Positions 31,960 to 43,711 of a DNA stretch of 64,000 bases are shown piece by piece (position 1 is the first letter of the stretch; each line of letters begins with the position of its first letter). The stretch spans positions 1,396,501-1,460,500 of the forward strand of contig OX291557.1 in NCBI GenBank assembly GCA_946406115.1, given 5' to 3'. The notes under the pieces are model-generated. The model was not told where the DNA came from. It saw only the letters and a list, made by a program, of their open reading frames with translations, and did no database searches. The position numbers and the translations under genes are program-made. Origin of the DNA: Apoda limacodes. Lineage: Eukaryota; Arthropoda; Insecta; Lepidoptera; Limacodidae.

Positions 31960-33017
31960 GTGCACCTACTTTAGATGTGAAAACACTTCACATAATGGCG
32001 CTTAAATTTTTAACCAATTTGAAAAAAAGGAGGTTCTCAGTTTGACCCGTATGTTTGTATGTATGTTTGTCCGTGATTATCTCGCGTTTGGCTGAACTGA
32101 TTTTGACATGGTTTTCAGAAAAGTATTTGTTACATTCTGGAGAAGGTTTTGGTATACAACAAATGAATATCCCAAGTCATCTCTGTTTGCATCGATCCGT
32201 TAATAATTAAGCGATGCATTAGTTTAACTCGACCGATTTTTTTACAAAATTTTAGTACACTTACGAGCAAAAACTAGTTAGTCACTTACATAAACGACGA
32301 TTATTCATAAACTAGTAAAACAGAAAGTAGGTTTATTAAAAGTAGTTTTATTTTACTCATAAATAATTAAATACGCTTTGATCTTTCTTTGACTTCACAG
32401 ATATAATGAATTGTTTAGGAAATATATTGTCATCTATTTAAGTAACAAGTTATTGATCGACTTCACAAAGGAGGACGTTCCTTACTCCTCGAAATCTTTT
32501 TTTATGTATGTTTTCCGATTGTGCACCTACTTTAGATGTGAAAACACTTCAGATAATAGCGCTTCCATTTTTATCCAATTTAAAAAAAGGAGGTTCTCAG
32601 TTTGACCCGTATGTTTGTCCGTGATTATCTCGCGTTTGGCTGAACCGATTTTGATACGGTTTTCAGAAAAGTATTTGTTACATTCGGGAGAAGGTTTTGG
32701 TATAACAAATGGATACCCCGTTACATCGTCGTTTGCATCGATCCGTAAATAATTAAGCGATGCATTAGTTTAACTCGACCGATTTTTGACAAAATTTTAG
32801 TACACTTACGAGCAAAAACTAGTTAGTCACTTACATAAACTAGTAAAACAGACAGTAGGTATATTAAAAGTAGTTTTATTTTAGTCATAAATAATTAAAT
32901 ACGCTTTAATCTTTCTTTGACTTCACTACATTAAAGTGACTAGTTATTAATCGCCTTCAAAAAAGGAGGAAGTTAATAAGGAACTTCGAAATCTTTTTTT
33001 ATGTATGTTTTCCGATT
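31960..33017. repeat. Tandem duplication, units of 561 and 497 bp
   Basis: gtgcacctactttagatgtg begins both units (31960 and 32521) and both finish tatgttttccgatt (32520 and 33017). The second unit lacks short pieces present in the first. The sequence is a dispersed lepidopteran repeat (aaaggaggttctcagtttga) and is non-coding. Confidence 0.9.
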
Positions 33018-33543
33018 ACTCGAAGTCGCCTTGACCGATTCGGAAAATTCTTGTTTTTTTGAAAGAGTAGGTATACTTCCCAGATTGGTCCCATGGTCAT
33101 CAGGTCAGGATATAATGATCGAATTCTCCAGGAATCCTGGAGAAATCGAGGGAACTCAAATTTTTATAGGCACAATTAAAGCGATTAGTGTACGAGAAAA
33201 TAAGCCAATAGGTCACTTAAAAGTAGGGATGTTCCGACTAGTCGGTAAAGCTGACCATCTGGCCACTTTCGTAGTCGGCGACAAGTTGGCGACTATGCGT
33301 GTTCTAATAAAATCAATACACGAAACTTTCTTTTACACAAAATCACCGCAAAAGCAAAAATCAAGAAACAATGCGAAGTCACAGATTATATAATACTATA
33401 CTAGGCGAAGTAAACAAAACATGTTTCGTTCGACCCGCTTGCAGGTGGCGGTTGCGACTTGAAGTCAGTTATTCTAAACTTGGCTGTCGGATAGAAATGC
33501 ATATGCATAGCATAGGTAAATATTGCTTACTAGACCCTCTAAC
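33018..33543. repeat. Continuation of dispersed repeat, no gene
   Basis: A 130-codon frame (33001-33393) spans ggaatcctggagaaatcgag and other repeat text. I regard it as chance because its content continues the repeat and it carries no domain. Confidence 0.45.
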
Positions 33544-34125
33544 CACATGACTAAATAACCCACCAGACTCATGGCTTAGAACAACGTTTCAAGAATCATA
33601 CCTAAACTGATAGGGTTTTCAACTGACACATTTAGTAAATTAAATCAATAAATAGCTGTTATCGATTTCGTCCCTCAGTTCAATGTATGGAGCTACCCCT
33701 AAATATTTTTTCTTAATTTCATTACAATTCTGTTTGGCGGTTCACATAAGACTTTCCTGTAAAAATTCATCACAATCTACATATGCAAAGATAGCGCTGT
33801 GACAAACGGATAGACGGAAGGATATGATGGATTTATAATGGACCTTCTTGCCATTTTTGGCTATGGAACCCTAACAAAGATCTCTGATTTTATTTGTATT
33901 CAGTAGGGAGGTACCAATAATATAATTATGCATATTTATCGTATACATTAATAAATGCATGTTTATATGTATAATTATTATCGTAGGTACCTACCTACGT
34001 AACCTACGTTTTTTTTTAAAATATTCACCTTCCTATTGCAATTATTTAGCCAACTTAGAATAAAAAAATGTAGGTATTTACCTGTCACCATCTTTTAGGT
34101 ATGTAAAAATGGAAATTTCCTTTTG
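33544..34125 (+). repeat. Copy 1 of a ~590-bp dispersed repeat
   Basis: Matches 62595-63190 in the same orientation (agaacaacgtttcaagaatc, atcgatttcgtccctcagtt, ggcggttcacataagacttt). Includes a gatagacgg..ggatttataa..ggaaccctaa stretch related to the 18515 family. Non-coding. Confidence 0.9.
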
Positions 34126-35562
34126 ATTCCTTTTTCCACGCACACATACCCATGCTTGTAGTAGTGGTCTCGCTAGCGCCGGTTGTTTGAAGCTATCAGT
34201 CTGTAGGTTATTTACACATGTGCCCTAACCAAATGTAAAAAATATCTCAGGAATTTTAGATACCTAAACATTCAACCACCTTTCGGTCTCCTTCGTACGA
34301 CTCTTTTGTACGTATTATGATAGTACGAATTAATTTTAAAATTTTAATCTCAACACTCACTAAATACTAGCTAATAACACAAAAACATTCTTTCAAAAAT
34401 AATTTAATCACAAAACATCTTTCATTTAATAATAATTTAACCTTTAGGTGTTTTACATCCCTGCGTTTGGTGAGAATCTCTTCATTAATAAACTATTTTA
34501 AATTATAAACCAGGCCAAATAATTGTTATATAATGTTATGCCCCTAAAATTTTTTTTTTATTTATGTTGCGATTTTCATATACCTACTCTTAAAACTAAT
34601 TTAAGCCACCTTTTGGCCCCCTTATTTAGTACTTGTAAATAGCGTCCATCATTACATATTATTAATCTTAAACCTCAATACCAAATTTCCTGTAAATTAC
34701 CTGACGCAAACAAAGTTTCATAACTTGCATAGATACCTACATTTCAGATCGTTGCCGATTGGTTATAAAAAATATTGTAAAATTATGTAAGGTAGGTAAT
34801 TATTTTTATGACGTATCTACATTAACATTATTATTTTAAATTTGAATAACTAGTTGAAAAAATCTTATTTACTACTAACTACTAACATTACCATACATTA
34901 CATAATAATTAATTGACTGAAATCTCAGAGCTTATTGCGGGGGGCAAATTTATGGAAATGCAACTCTCCTCTTAAGACCTTTTTACGAAATCTTGAGAGG
35001 TAAGGTGTACTTCCATTTACATTTTCCAGAAAAATACAAGATCAGAATACTCGAGACTTTTCCGCAATAAACTTCCTCGTCTTCCTATTTTATGATAAAA
35101 ATATGTAGGATCGCGATGCGCGATGTTTTGTCGTATGGCTCGATATGTAGGTAGGTATTAGACACAGTTACCGCCATCTATTGACTTCAAAGAACCAGTT
35201 ACCAATATAACAGTTAAGTATTCAACGAGAAACGCTAGATGTCGTTAGCTAATATTTCCGATCCGCTGCTACTAACGGCATCTAGCGGCTAAACAAAATA
35301 GCCCGAGTTACGGCGGTCCCAATTCATTGTATGGGATGAGGCACCTATACTAGTATAGTATTATATAATCTGTGCTGCAGCGTTGATTGCTCCAGCGATA
35401 CTACCAAACGTTCATAGAGAGATAGTAGATAAAGCGTGAAATTTCACAGAAAGTGGGGGGGTACTTTAAAAATTATTAAAAAAACTGTAACGAAATGTAA
35501 TAAAATGATGGTTATAAGCTCGTAAATTGCGTTCTTGTATAAAATTATTTTCAAATTCAAAA
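34126..35562. other. AT-rich non-coding stretch with one hairpin
   Basis: At 35233-35248 and 35272-35287 a 16-bp inverted pair (cgctagatgtcgttag and complement, one mismatch) encloses 24 bases. Nothing else recognised. No 3' LTR of the BEL element was found here. Confidence 0.45.
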
Positions 35563-36440
35563 TCAATTTATAAATCTTCTTACGGACCTGCAAATTATAA
35601 TTACAATTAATATTATGACTCCCAGTAGAACTATGTATCGTAGGCTGTAGTGATGGATATCGTGGACATCGAGTTCTCTTGTCGATTCATTTTTTATTTG
35701 GTTGATCTGTGTCTGCATTTTATTCCACAATGCTTGATGGTTCTCAACCATGGTTATGTCTTCAGTTAATGTTTAAAAGAGTGTTTAACATAGACATTTT
35801 CGGCACATCTTGGCGTGAAATTTTCCGGTGGATCTGATTAAAGAAGTTGTTGTGTGCATAAATAGTAAATGCGTCTCCTTTGATACTGCAGTCTTGACCT
35901 ATATAAATAAGGCCATTCCCTGACATTGACCTTATCGCCATGACGTCGGCCGCGCAAAGAATGCGTACAGTGCATTTCTGACAGCATGGAAATAGCCAGG
36001 TGTTGTGGTGATGTAACTTGACCCATCTGTCGGCGGCGCAGACTGATATCTCAGGTTAACAGGTAGTCGTGCTAATTGTTTCCTTGTTTACTAATTTGAG
36101 GTCACAGATAGACTGGCTTATCTTCAAATTATAAATAGGTTTATCAAGTGAACACAACATTCTTTCCTTGTCGATGTGTATACAGACTAGTAGGTCGAAA
36201 TCTGACAGAAACATCACCATATCCTTTCTTAGGTTAAAGGCGATGCATGGGAACGCTGGTGAGATTTGATACATGTTGTTCCCCTTGTTTGCGGAATGCT
36301 GATAATCTTGTCCAGCTGATACATTTGATTATTAACAAGAGGTATTTTGATTTCTATGATAAAATATGTATCGGTAACTCTCGCAAAAACTCGTAGTAAT
36401 TTATTTAGCTCTTGTATCTTGACAGTTGGCAAGCTGATGT
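35563..36440 (-). pseudogene. env C-terminal half (BEL element)
   Basis: Minus-strand pieces include TVKIQELNKLLRVFARVTDT with EIKIPLVNN (36432-36229), CIHIDKERMLCSL, and a terminal frame (35751-35563). That last frame has a heptad-like region followed by the membrane anchor YIVLLGVIILIVIIICRSVR and a short cytoplasmic tail. Envelope F-like proteins mediate membrane fusion. Several frame breaks lie between 36050 and 35760. It continues the env half at 39909-40529 across the nested LINE. Confidence 0.7.
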
Positions 36441-36442
36441 CA

Positions 36443-37140
36443 TTATGTAATGATTAAGAGAGGTAGGGCACTGCAAGTACTCGCTCGAATAAGCCACCCG
36501 AACAACTAAAGCAGGGCATAGCGAGTACTTGCTCGAATGAGCGGCCCGAACTGGGGAAGTACCTCCACCTTACAGAAAACCGCGGCCATAATAAAACTAA
36601 CATTGAGTAGTGTTGTGTTCCTGGCGGTGAGTAAGGTTGCCAGAGCTCTTTGAGGATTCGCTGCGCGGACAGCGGAGGACCGGCGGTGCTTGTTGCTGTC
36701 ATGCTCGGCGTAGACGCGGCGTGCTGGTTCGGCGGTCAGGGAGACCTGATGAAACGGCTGACCGCTGGCCGCCCGCAGGTTGAACGGGAACCCGAACCCA
36801 GGGATCACTTAATCTCCGCCCTGGGAGGCTGATCCGCCAGCCTGTGTAAAGTATCTGAAGTGGTAGTCGTGCCGGAGAAGGAGACTGGAGTGGACCCGGC
36901 TACTACAACAGAGGGGGATCAGGGGCTCTTCCGCCCGCCGTGCCAGCAACCGTATCATCTGTGGCGAGCTTCGGCAGTCTTAGAACAGCACCTTTTGTCC
37001 TCTAAGCTGTCTGTGCGGTGAATCCTCATCCTTAGTCTTAGTAACTTTTTTTATATATTATGGCCATGAAAAACGAAAAAGAAAAGAGTTTGTACAGCGG
37101 CAACTCCATCCACATATAATCTTAACACGGACTGCCACCA
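36443..37140 (+). other. 5' region of the nested LINE
   Basis: GC-rich, with two similar gcgagtacttgctcgaat-type phrases (36477 and 36518). Frames here carry no recognisable domain. May hold the element's internal promoter; inferred from position only. Confidence 0.4.
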
Positions 37141-37149
37141 CCACCATCT

Positions 37150-37931
37150 CGAGACTGCGAAGCCGACCATTCTTTTTCTAACGGAGACATAGATATCCTG
37201 CCCGGCCGACACATCATACCTTCACTATCCCGGCTACAAACTCGAACACAATTTTATGAGTCGTGCCGGTGTATCTATGTTCGTCCGGGAGGATATCTGC
37301 TGTCGCCGCCTTCATAGCCTTGAAGACAGGGACCTGTCGATATTGTGGGTGCGCGTAGATCACGGCGGCCACACTCGTATCTATGCGTGCCTATACAGGT
37401 CTCATAGCGGTGACACGGACGTAACTCGACTCTTCACGCACCAGTTTGACGACTGACAAAGTTCTAGAGCAATATCCCACAGCAGAACTAGTTATTTTGG
37501 GAGACTTTAACGCCCACCATCGCGAGTGGCTCAGTTCTCGAACCAATAACTATGCTGGGATATCTGCTCACGAATTTGCTCTGACCTATGGATTCTCTCA
37601 GCTGGTACTTTCTCCAACGAGAATACCAGATATAGAGGAACATACGAGCTCCTTACTGGACCTTCTGCTGACTACTCGTCCGGACGGATACTCCGTCTCA
37701 GTGGATGCGCCTTTTGGCTCCTCGGACCACTGTCTCGTTCGGACTCAAGTGTCATGCACACAACCCGATCCTTCTGGGCCAACTAATTGGCGTCGTGTGT
37801 GGCACTATAAGTCGGGATGGATTGCGAGAATTTTACGCATCGCACCGGTGGAGGCAGATCTGCTTTTTAACTCAGAAGATCCTGACGTCTGCGCAGCCGC
37901 AGTCATTGAGACAATCCTTTCTGGTATGTAA
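37150..37931 (+). pseudogene. LINE endonuclease domain
   Basis: Starts with a TILFLTET-like motif near 37168 (catalytic Glu) and then SRAGVSMFVREDI, RVDHGG, VILGDFNAHHREWL (37490 on), LLTTRPDGYSVSVDAPFGSS and SDHCLV. These are the LINE apurinic-type endonuclease motifs (LxxTE, GDFNAH, SDH), all visible. A stop and frame change near 37455 split the domain in two. Confidence 0.85.
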
Positions 37932-37933
37932 TG

Positions 37934-38822
37934 CTATATTCCTAACCCGCGATTAGCTGCCGGCGTCAAAAAACGACCGTGGTTTGATAGGTCTTGCAGA
38001 AAAGCTAAAATTCTTAAGCAAAATGCATATGAGGCTTGGACCACGGCTCGTAATAATAAGGATCCGAATATTTCTGAGTTAAAACGCAAATTAAATGCTT
38101 CCTCGAGGTTCAGTAAGAAAGCAACTGCCAAAGCAAAATTCCAATTCATCGGCAAAATAGGTGGGCGACTTGCGAGCTATCCTTCTGGGAGTCGTGCTTT
38201 CTGGTTGCTTGCCAAAGCTGCCGAAGGGAACTTTTGCCAGTCGTCGTTAACACCACTGCGAAAGACCGATGATGACTTGGCCCATAGGGCTAAAGAGAAA
38301 GCCGATCTACTGGGCAGTCTCTTTGCCTCGAACTCGAACATGAACGATGAAGGCGCTGTACCACCTACTATACCGTGGTGCGGTAAGACCATGCCGGAAA
38401 TCTCCATAACGCAGCGGGAGGTCCGGCGGGCGTTGCTTTCTCTAGAAGAACATAAGTCGAGTGGGCCAGACGGTATACCAGCAGTGGTGCTTAAGCAGTG
38501 TGCTCCTAAGTTATGTCCTGTACTCACGCGCCTCTTCGCGCTTTCCTACCACACTAGGCAATTTCCGTCTTCATGGAAGACTGGGAATGTGCACCCGGTG
38601 CCCAAAAAGGGCGATAGATCAGATCCAACGAATTACAAGCCTATCGCTATTACCTCCCTCCTCTCTAAGGTGATGGAGCGTGTGATCAACACACAGCTTC
38701 TAAGATACCTAGAAGTACACGATCTGGTCAGTGACCGTCAATATGGCTTTCGCCACGGTCGCTCGACTGGTGACCTTCTAGTGTATCTCACACCCCAATG
38801 GGCACAAGCCATTGAGAGTTAG
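37934..38822 (+). pseudogene. LINE linker and N-terminal part of RT
   Basis: After a frame change near 37930, the text reads KKRPWFDRSCR, then SGSRAFWLLAKAAEGNF and RALLSLEEHKSSGPDGIPAV, NVHPVPKKGDRSDPTNYKPI, DRQYGFRHGRSTGDLLVYLT. This is the RT finger region. The frame ends at a stop just after AIES (38820). The following motif A (usually D..KAFD) has been deleted; the text jumps to CKWVASFLSGRR-like sequence. Confidence 0.88.
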
Positions 38823-39175
38823 GGGGAGGCATTTGCCATCTTACGGAGTGCCCGAGGGTTTGTGCAAAATGGGTGGCAAGCTTTTTGTCCGGCAGACGCA
38901 TACGAACTGTAGTTGACGGTAGTTGCTCTGATAGCATGGACATTAATGCTGGTGTCCCGCAAGGATCTGTGCTGTCTCCTACGCTGTTTCTACTGCATAT
39001 CAATGACATGTTGGACATCAACAACATACATTGCTATGCAGATGCCCGTACTGGAGACGCTTTTTACACGGGTCGTGCAAACATCCCTCGTTCCGTTGTG
39101 GAGGAAAACCGCGGATAATTTGTGCCTTAAATCGAGACCACACTGTCCCAGGTCTCTGACTGGGGACGGGTAAAC
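38823..39175 (+). pseudogene. LINE RT palm, catalytic residues lost
   Basis: Reads WVASFLSGRRIRTVVDGS, AGVPQGSVLSPTLFLLHIND (motif B) and HCYADARTGD. Motif C should be YADD and is YADA here, and motif A is missing, so RT activity is impossible. Frames change near 38870 and 39115. Confidence 0.88.
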
Positions 39176-39850
39176 TTGGTCCGATTCAACCCTACAAAGA
39201 CGCAAATGTGCGTGTTCACCGCTAAGAAAACTCCATCCACTGTAGTCCCACAATTCCAGAACGCTCCCCTTTTCATCTCCAAGAGCATTGGGATCCTTGG
39301 TGTACTCAACAGAGCGAAGCAGTGCTTCACGTCGGGGCAAAGGTTGTTACTTTACAAGTCGCAAGTTCGGCCCCATATGGAGTACTGCTGCCATCTCTGG
39401 GCAGGTGCACCCGGATACCAGCTTAGCCCTTTTGACTCGGTTCAACGACGGGCTGTGAGAATTGTCGACGATTCCAAACTCACTTGCGGTATCGAGCCCT
39501 TAAGTCTGAGGAGAGATTTTGCCTCACTGTGTGTGTTCTACCGCTTGTACAATGGGTTGCGTTCTGAGGAATTGTTCGAAATGATGCCCACGGCTACTTT
39601 CTACCATCGCACCGCTCGCCATCGGCAGGGAATTCATTCTCACACTTTAGAACCTAAATGGTCGCGTACAGTGCGGTTTCAGAGAAACTTCCTCCCGCGA
39701 ACGCTTAAGTTGTGGAATGAGCTCCCTGCCAAGGTTTTCTGCAGGGACTACAGTATGGAGTTCTTCAAGAAAGAAGTTATTAGATTTCTGAAGGGCCGGC
39801 AACGCGCAAGTGATACCCCTGGTGTTGCAAGCGTCCAAAAGCTACGGTGA
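39176..39850 (+). pseudogene. LINE ORF2 C-terminal region
   Basis: A 224-codon frame from VRFNPTKTQMCVFTAKK to VASVQKLR*. It contains RLLLYKSQVRPHMEYCCHLW, AVRIVDDSKLTCGIEPLSLR and FYHRTARHRQGIHSHTLEP. A deletion joins SIGILGV directly to LNRAKQ, removing about 30 residues found in relatives. A near-identical region lies at 63975-63469. Confidence 0.9.
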
Positions 39851-39908
39851 CCGCTTACCATCAGGTGGCCCGTAAGCTTGTTTGCCACCTTAGTGGTATA
39901 AAAAAAAA

Positions 39909-40529
39909 TGGCTTTGAATATTGAATATAATTTGTTTGTTTTTCGAGCTGGTCGGGTGGAAGTAGATGCTCATCGATCCTACCGTGAGTTATGTCAGTTA
40001 CGGAATTTATTAATGTTTCTTGTATGCGTCTGAAATTTGATAATATAATATTTGCAGCAAGCGCAGATGAAGTGATATAAGCGCTGTTCCGGTAATCCTC
40101 CCGCACTTGTCCGACTTCTAAAGACAGCCTGTTAAGATGATTTTTGATGAACGAAAATTGTTGATTCATTATTTTTTCATTGCTGTGTAAGATATAATTC
40201 TGTGACTCTATTATAAGTGTTTGGTTCTTAACGAGTCCTAATAAGTGATTGTCATTAATTGACAATTTTTCTATGTCCTTTTTATACTGATCTGCGAATC
40301 GTTCATCCAAAACTCCAAATAATGAATTGGCAATATATCCAACGCCATTTACAAGGCCTCGTTTCTGCCTACTAGATTGATGCATCAGTAGCTGGTTGTT
40401 ATGTTCGATTTCGTTTACCTCGTGTTGTAATTGTAATATTACACTCTTATGACCTTCTATGCTTGTGTTCGACAGCCCTTTCAAATGTGTAATGTAATAA
40501 CGTAAATCTCCATACCAGTACGATGACAT
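39909..40529 (-). pseudogene. env fragment with furin site and fusion peptide (BEL element)
   Basis: The minus-strand frame holds a furin-type site and following hydrophobic peptide, SSRQKRGLVNGVGYIANSLF (about 40384-40327), then LFGVLDERF and a long coiled-coil-prone helix. This arrangement is that of F-like envelope proteins of insect retroelements. The last residues before 39861 come from the nested LINE tail, not env. A run of stops (40530-40616) separates it from the upstream signal-peptide region. Confidence 0.8.
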
Positions 40530-40616
40530 ATTATAAAAAATGATAAGTTTCCACTCATCCCTTATGTGCTGCAGGTTTGATATCTTGTAAAACTATAGAT
40601 TCATATGCTCATCCAG

Positions 40617-40991
40617 TTAAGTGATGTTAAAGTTTAAACCATTACTTTGCACGACATTACTTTGCGCGTTCGGTATTAAAATTGTCAGAAAGAGAAGGAG
40701 TGCCATAGGTATAAATTTTGCTAGCCTACTTCTTTGTGGTCGACGTTCGTGTTTGATTACATATTGATGACGTCGTTTTGATGATTGGTGCTCCACGTCA
40801 CGTGACTTAGTCTGCAGTGTATATTCGACTCCATTGATCGGTAAAATAATAAGTTTATTAGTTGGTCGCTTAATGACCTTGTTTCGACTTTTTAATGAAA
40901 CGACTCTAACGAAGCCATCTCTTCCTGGATGAAGTGCTTGGATGCGACCCATCGCCCATTTTCCAGGTGGCATATTATCTTCTTTAATCAC
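40617..40991 (-). pseudogene. Pol C-terminus (DUF5641-like) running into the env signal peptide
   Basis: Begins with NMPPGKWAMGRIQALHPGRD and VRVVSLKS...RPTNKLIILP, the C-terminal domain that follows the integrase core in BEL/Pao. It then passes, with no stop, into a basic segment and a hydrophobic stretch, IPMALLLFLTILIPNAQS, that looks like the env signal peptide. That supports a single pol-env reading frame in the ancestor, as in roo-like elements. The frame ends at a stop near 40617. Confidence 0.8.
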
Positions 40992-41556
40992 AAATTATGT
41001 CACCACTCTCTAAGTTTTGAGTAGGTCTCCTCCACTTGGATCTTGCCTTAAGTTGTAGCAGATATTCTGCTGACCATTTTTGCCAAAATCTTTTGTTCAT
41101 CTCCTGGACAAGTTGCCATCGTGATGATAAATTGATGTTGTCTAGATCAGTCTTTGGCCTTGATAGTAAAGAATTTCCTACTAGAAAGTGTCCTGGTGTG
41201 AGGAATTCGTCGTCAGGATCTTCGGATATTGAACATAGAGGCCTAGAGTTCATGCATGCCTGAATTTGATACAGAAGCGTAGTTAACTCTTCGTATGTCA
41301 GCTTCTGCTCTCCTAAAACTCGTTTCAAATGATGTTTCATACTCTTCACTGCAGCCTCCCATAAACCTCCTGCACTGGGCCATCCAGGTGCATTGAAGTG
41401 CCATGTAACGCCCAAATCATTGATATCTTTGATGAATTCCGAGTTGATCGTGTCTTGTATGGCCTTGTGTTCTCGCCTTAGGTCCCGGGCTGCTCCAACA
41501 AAGTTCGAACCGTTATCGCTATACATATTTTTTGGTGTCCCTCTTCTGGCACACAT
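40984..41556 (-). pseudogene. Integrase catalytic core, second part
   Basis: Contains PKNMYSDNGSNFVGAARDLR (second Asp of the DDE triad), WHFNAPGWPSAGGLWEAAVK (the catalytic Glu of GGLWE), SRPLCSISEDPDD and LTPGHFLVG. The length and wording are typical of BEL/Pao integrase. It is out of frame with the upstream segment by a small change near 41556. Confidence 0.93.
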
Positions 41557-41559
41557 TCT

Positions 41560-41841
41560 TCAGCATGACGCGAGGAATTCAGCTGTACTGAGGTCTGACA
41601 CTAGTTCCAAATGGACAGCCTTGGTTGCAAGACAGACAAACACAGCTACGTAGTCCTTAGTTGTCCTTGTGCCCCTGCCTTTGCTCGATTTGATGTTTAT
41701 ATGGCCTGTGAAATCCACAGCGGTATTGCATAACGGTCGAGATGGTGTTACTCTTGGTGAAGGCAAATCTGCCATTATTTGTGACCTAAACTCTTGGCTA
41801 TAACGTCTGCACTTGACGCAGCGCCTGATAAGTATTTTCAC
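41560..41841 (-). pseudogene. Integrase zinc/first catalytic Asp segment
   Basis: Has CVKCRRYSQE (end of the HHCC zinc region), MADLPSPRVTPSRP, VDFTGHI (first catalytic Asp) and YVAVFVCLATKAVHLELVSD. Directly followed by the 41556 frame. Confidence 0.92.
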
Positions 41842-42332
41842 AGTTTGTATACCGGTGACAATCCAAAACTGTTCTCTGAGGTACGATAAAGTAAGCCATG
41901 GTCCACCGTGTACAGTTGTAAGATGAGCTTGCGATGATTGCTGTGCGTTGGTAGAATAACCGGATGTTTTGCCGAGTAACTGATGATTGATTTTGCGAGT
42001 CGTCCCCCGACTCTTAATATTCCTTTATCGTCCAGGAATGGGTGCAATGCTGATAGCTTGCTGTTGTTTCGGACGTGACCTCTTTTCTTTAGGCAATTTA
42101 TTTTGTCTTGAAATTCATTAGCCTGAGTATATTTTATTATTAAATCGTAAGCGTTTCGTAGCTCTACTGAAGTCAATAAACTACCATGATGCGAGTCACT
42201 CTGTTTATATCGTAGTGTGTTGATGAAACGTGACACCCAGCCTATTATATATTTAACTTTTGTAATAGACCTATTATTTTTAAGTAATTGGCTGATAAAT
42301 GATTCATTGTCTTGGCATAAGGCAGTGTTCAC
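41838..42332 (-). pseudogene. Region between RNase H and integrase, integrase N-terminus
   Basis: Shows LKKRGHVRNNSKLSALHPFL, DDKGILRVGGRLAKS and HPVILPTHSNHRKLILQLY, the conserved BEL/Pao segment ahead of the HHCC zinc domain. A frame change near 41840 follows. Confidence 0.9.
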
Positions 42333-42413
42333 ATGTGCCCTTTTTTCTTCGGAGGTTGGAGTTTCAATTTTGATATTGGTGGTCTCCGAGTGTTCGGAGG
42401 AAAGTAACCAGCA

Positions 42414-42773
42414 CTATCCATTCCACCACAGCGTACATTCTTGTCGGGCATTTGATGTCATACCGCGTGTCGCAAAGTCAGCTGCATTTTGATCCGATTT
42501 CACATGACGCCATTGTGATGTTTCTATGATATCAGTTATTTGGCGAAATCTGTTGGCAACAAACTGTTTCCAGCGTGATACGAGTATATCTCCTTGGAGC
42601 CAACCGAATACAATAGTGGAGTCGGTGTAAGCCTTTATTTCAATGTTTTCAGCTGATATAGATTGCACATTTTTTTTCATGAGCGGTGATAATAATAAAG
42701 CACCTAAAAGCTCAAGTCTAGGTAATAATATTTGTTTTTTGTGCGGAGACACCTTCTTCTTTGCAGCTATCAT
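42414..42773 (-). pseudogene. RNase H domain of the BEL element
   Basis: Reads LPRLELLGALLLSPLMKKNV, EIKAYTDSTIVFGWLQGD and FVANRFRQITDIIETSQWRH, then NAADFATRGM. The catalytic residues expected at E (LELLGA) and D (YTDSTI) are present. A short gap with frame break separates it from the next block (42332). Confidence 0.9.
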
Positions 42774-42932
42774 TTGTGATGTTCACTCGCCTTTATTATT
42801 ATAAGTTACAAAGTAGATAGCGCATGCGTAAGCTTTCTCGAATGCGTCACAAAAGCCGTGTAATTGACATCTATGTTTGCTTCCTAAATATCTTGGTATG
42901 GCATTTTGATGTTCTTTAGGTCTTCTCTAAGG

Positions 42933-43178
42933 CTAAGCCACTCCTTTAATATATCTTTTGGAAGTCTTTTCGTCCTTCCATGACATGGTAGTTAACCAAG
43001 TTTTTTGAAATAATATTTTTGCTTTAATAGTGATAGGTGAGAGCCAGCCTAAGGGATCGTATAATTTTGATACGTCAGATAACAGCTGCCGTTTATTATG
43101 GCGAGACCGATTGTCTCGATAGTTAATATTATTTTTAAATGTGAACGAGTCTGATAAAGGATTCCAACTCAATCCCAA
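42933..43178 (-). pseudogene. RT thumb/connection region
   Basis: GLSWNPLSDSFTF, RQLLSDVSKLYDPLGWLSPI and KILFQKTWL are the standard BEL/Pao connection motif (S..S..YDPLG...P). Stops separate it from RT at 43247 and from RNase H at 42773. Confidence 0.9.
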
Positions 43179-43246
43179 CGTTTTTCTCGTCTCTGCTTCC
43201 TTAAATTCACACGGAGTATCAAGTAGATTCGGGGATAAATCTTCAA

Positions 43247-43675
43247 TTAGTTTTTGTTATTAATGGACCATTTGCGAAGATTCATTCCAACCTGTTTTAA
43301 TACTTCAATCAACTGATGTTGAAGCTCCTTTGCATCTTCGATGGTATCCTGCCCACCCAGGAAGTCGTCCATATAGAATGAAGTCATTAATGCTGATGCA
43401 GCAAGTGGATATCTACTGGCATAGTCCTTTGCAATTTTTTGCAGTGTTCTGATTGCGAGAAATGGAGTTTTCGTGCCGTAAGTTACTGTAGTAAGGTGAT
43501 ATTCGTGAAGAAGATCTTGAGGCGAATCTCTCAACAGGATGGTTTGTAAATGCTGGTCGCAAGCTCTGACTGAGATAGTTCTGAACATTTTTTCGATGTC
43601 CGCAGTTATGACGTACAGATGCATTCTCCATCTCAAAATTAGTGCTTGAAGATCTTGTTGTAGGTTAGGCCACAC
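43247..43675 (-). pseudogene. Reverse transcriptase domain of the BEL element
   Basis: Contains RWRMHLYVITADIEKMFRTI (motif A Asp), PQDLLHEYHLTTVTYGTKT and LMTSFYMDDFLGGQDTIEDA (motif C, MDD). It synthesises element cDNA from tRNA-primed RNA in the cytoplasmic particle. Upstream it is separated from the 43712-44242 frame by a short break. Confidence 0.93.
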
Positions 43676-43711
43676 TCCATCAAATCATTAAGACTGCGGC
43701 CCGATGATGTT

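Larger units (their letters stand above)
36443..39907 (+). mobile_element. CR1/Jockey-type LINE nested in env
   Basis: Plus-strand element with a 5' region of about 0.7 kb, endonuclease, RT and C-terminal region, ending gtggtataaaaaaaaa (39893-39908). It interrupts the env frame, which resumes on both sides. Several internal deletions and frameshifts show it has decayed since. A related copy lies at 63404-64000 in opposite orientation. Confidence 0.88.

Noticed and set aside
33001..33393. 130-codon open frame as a gene
   Set aside because: Its DNA continues the dispersed repeat duplicated just upstream, and the protein has no motif.
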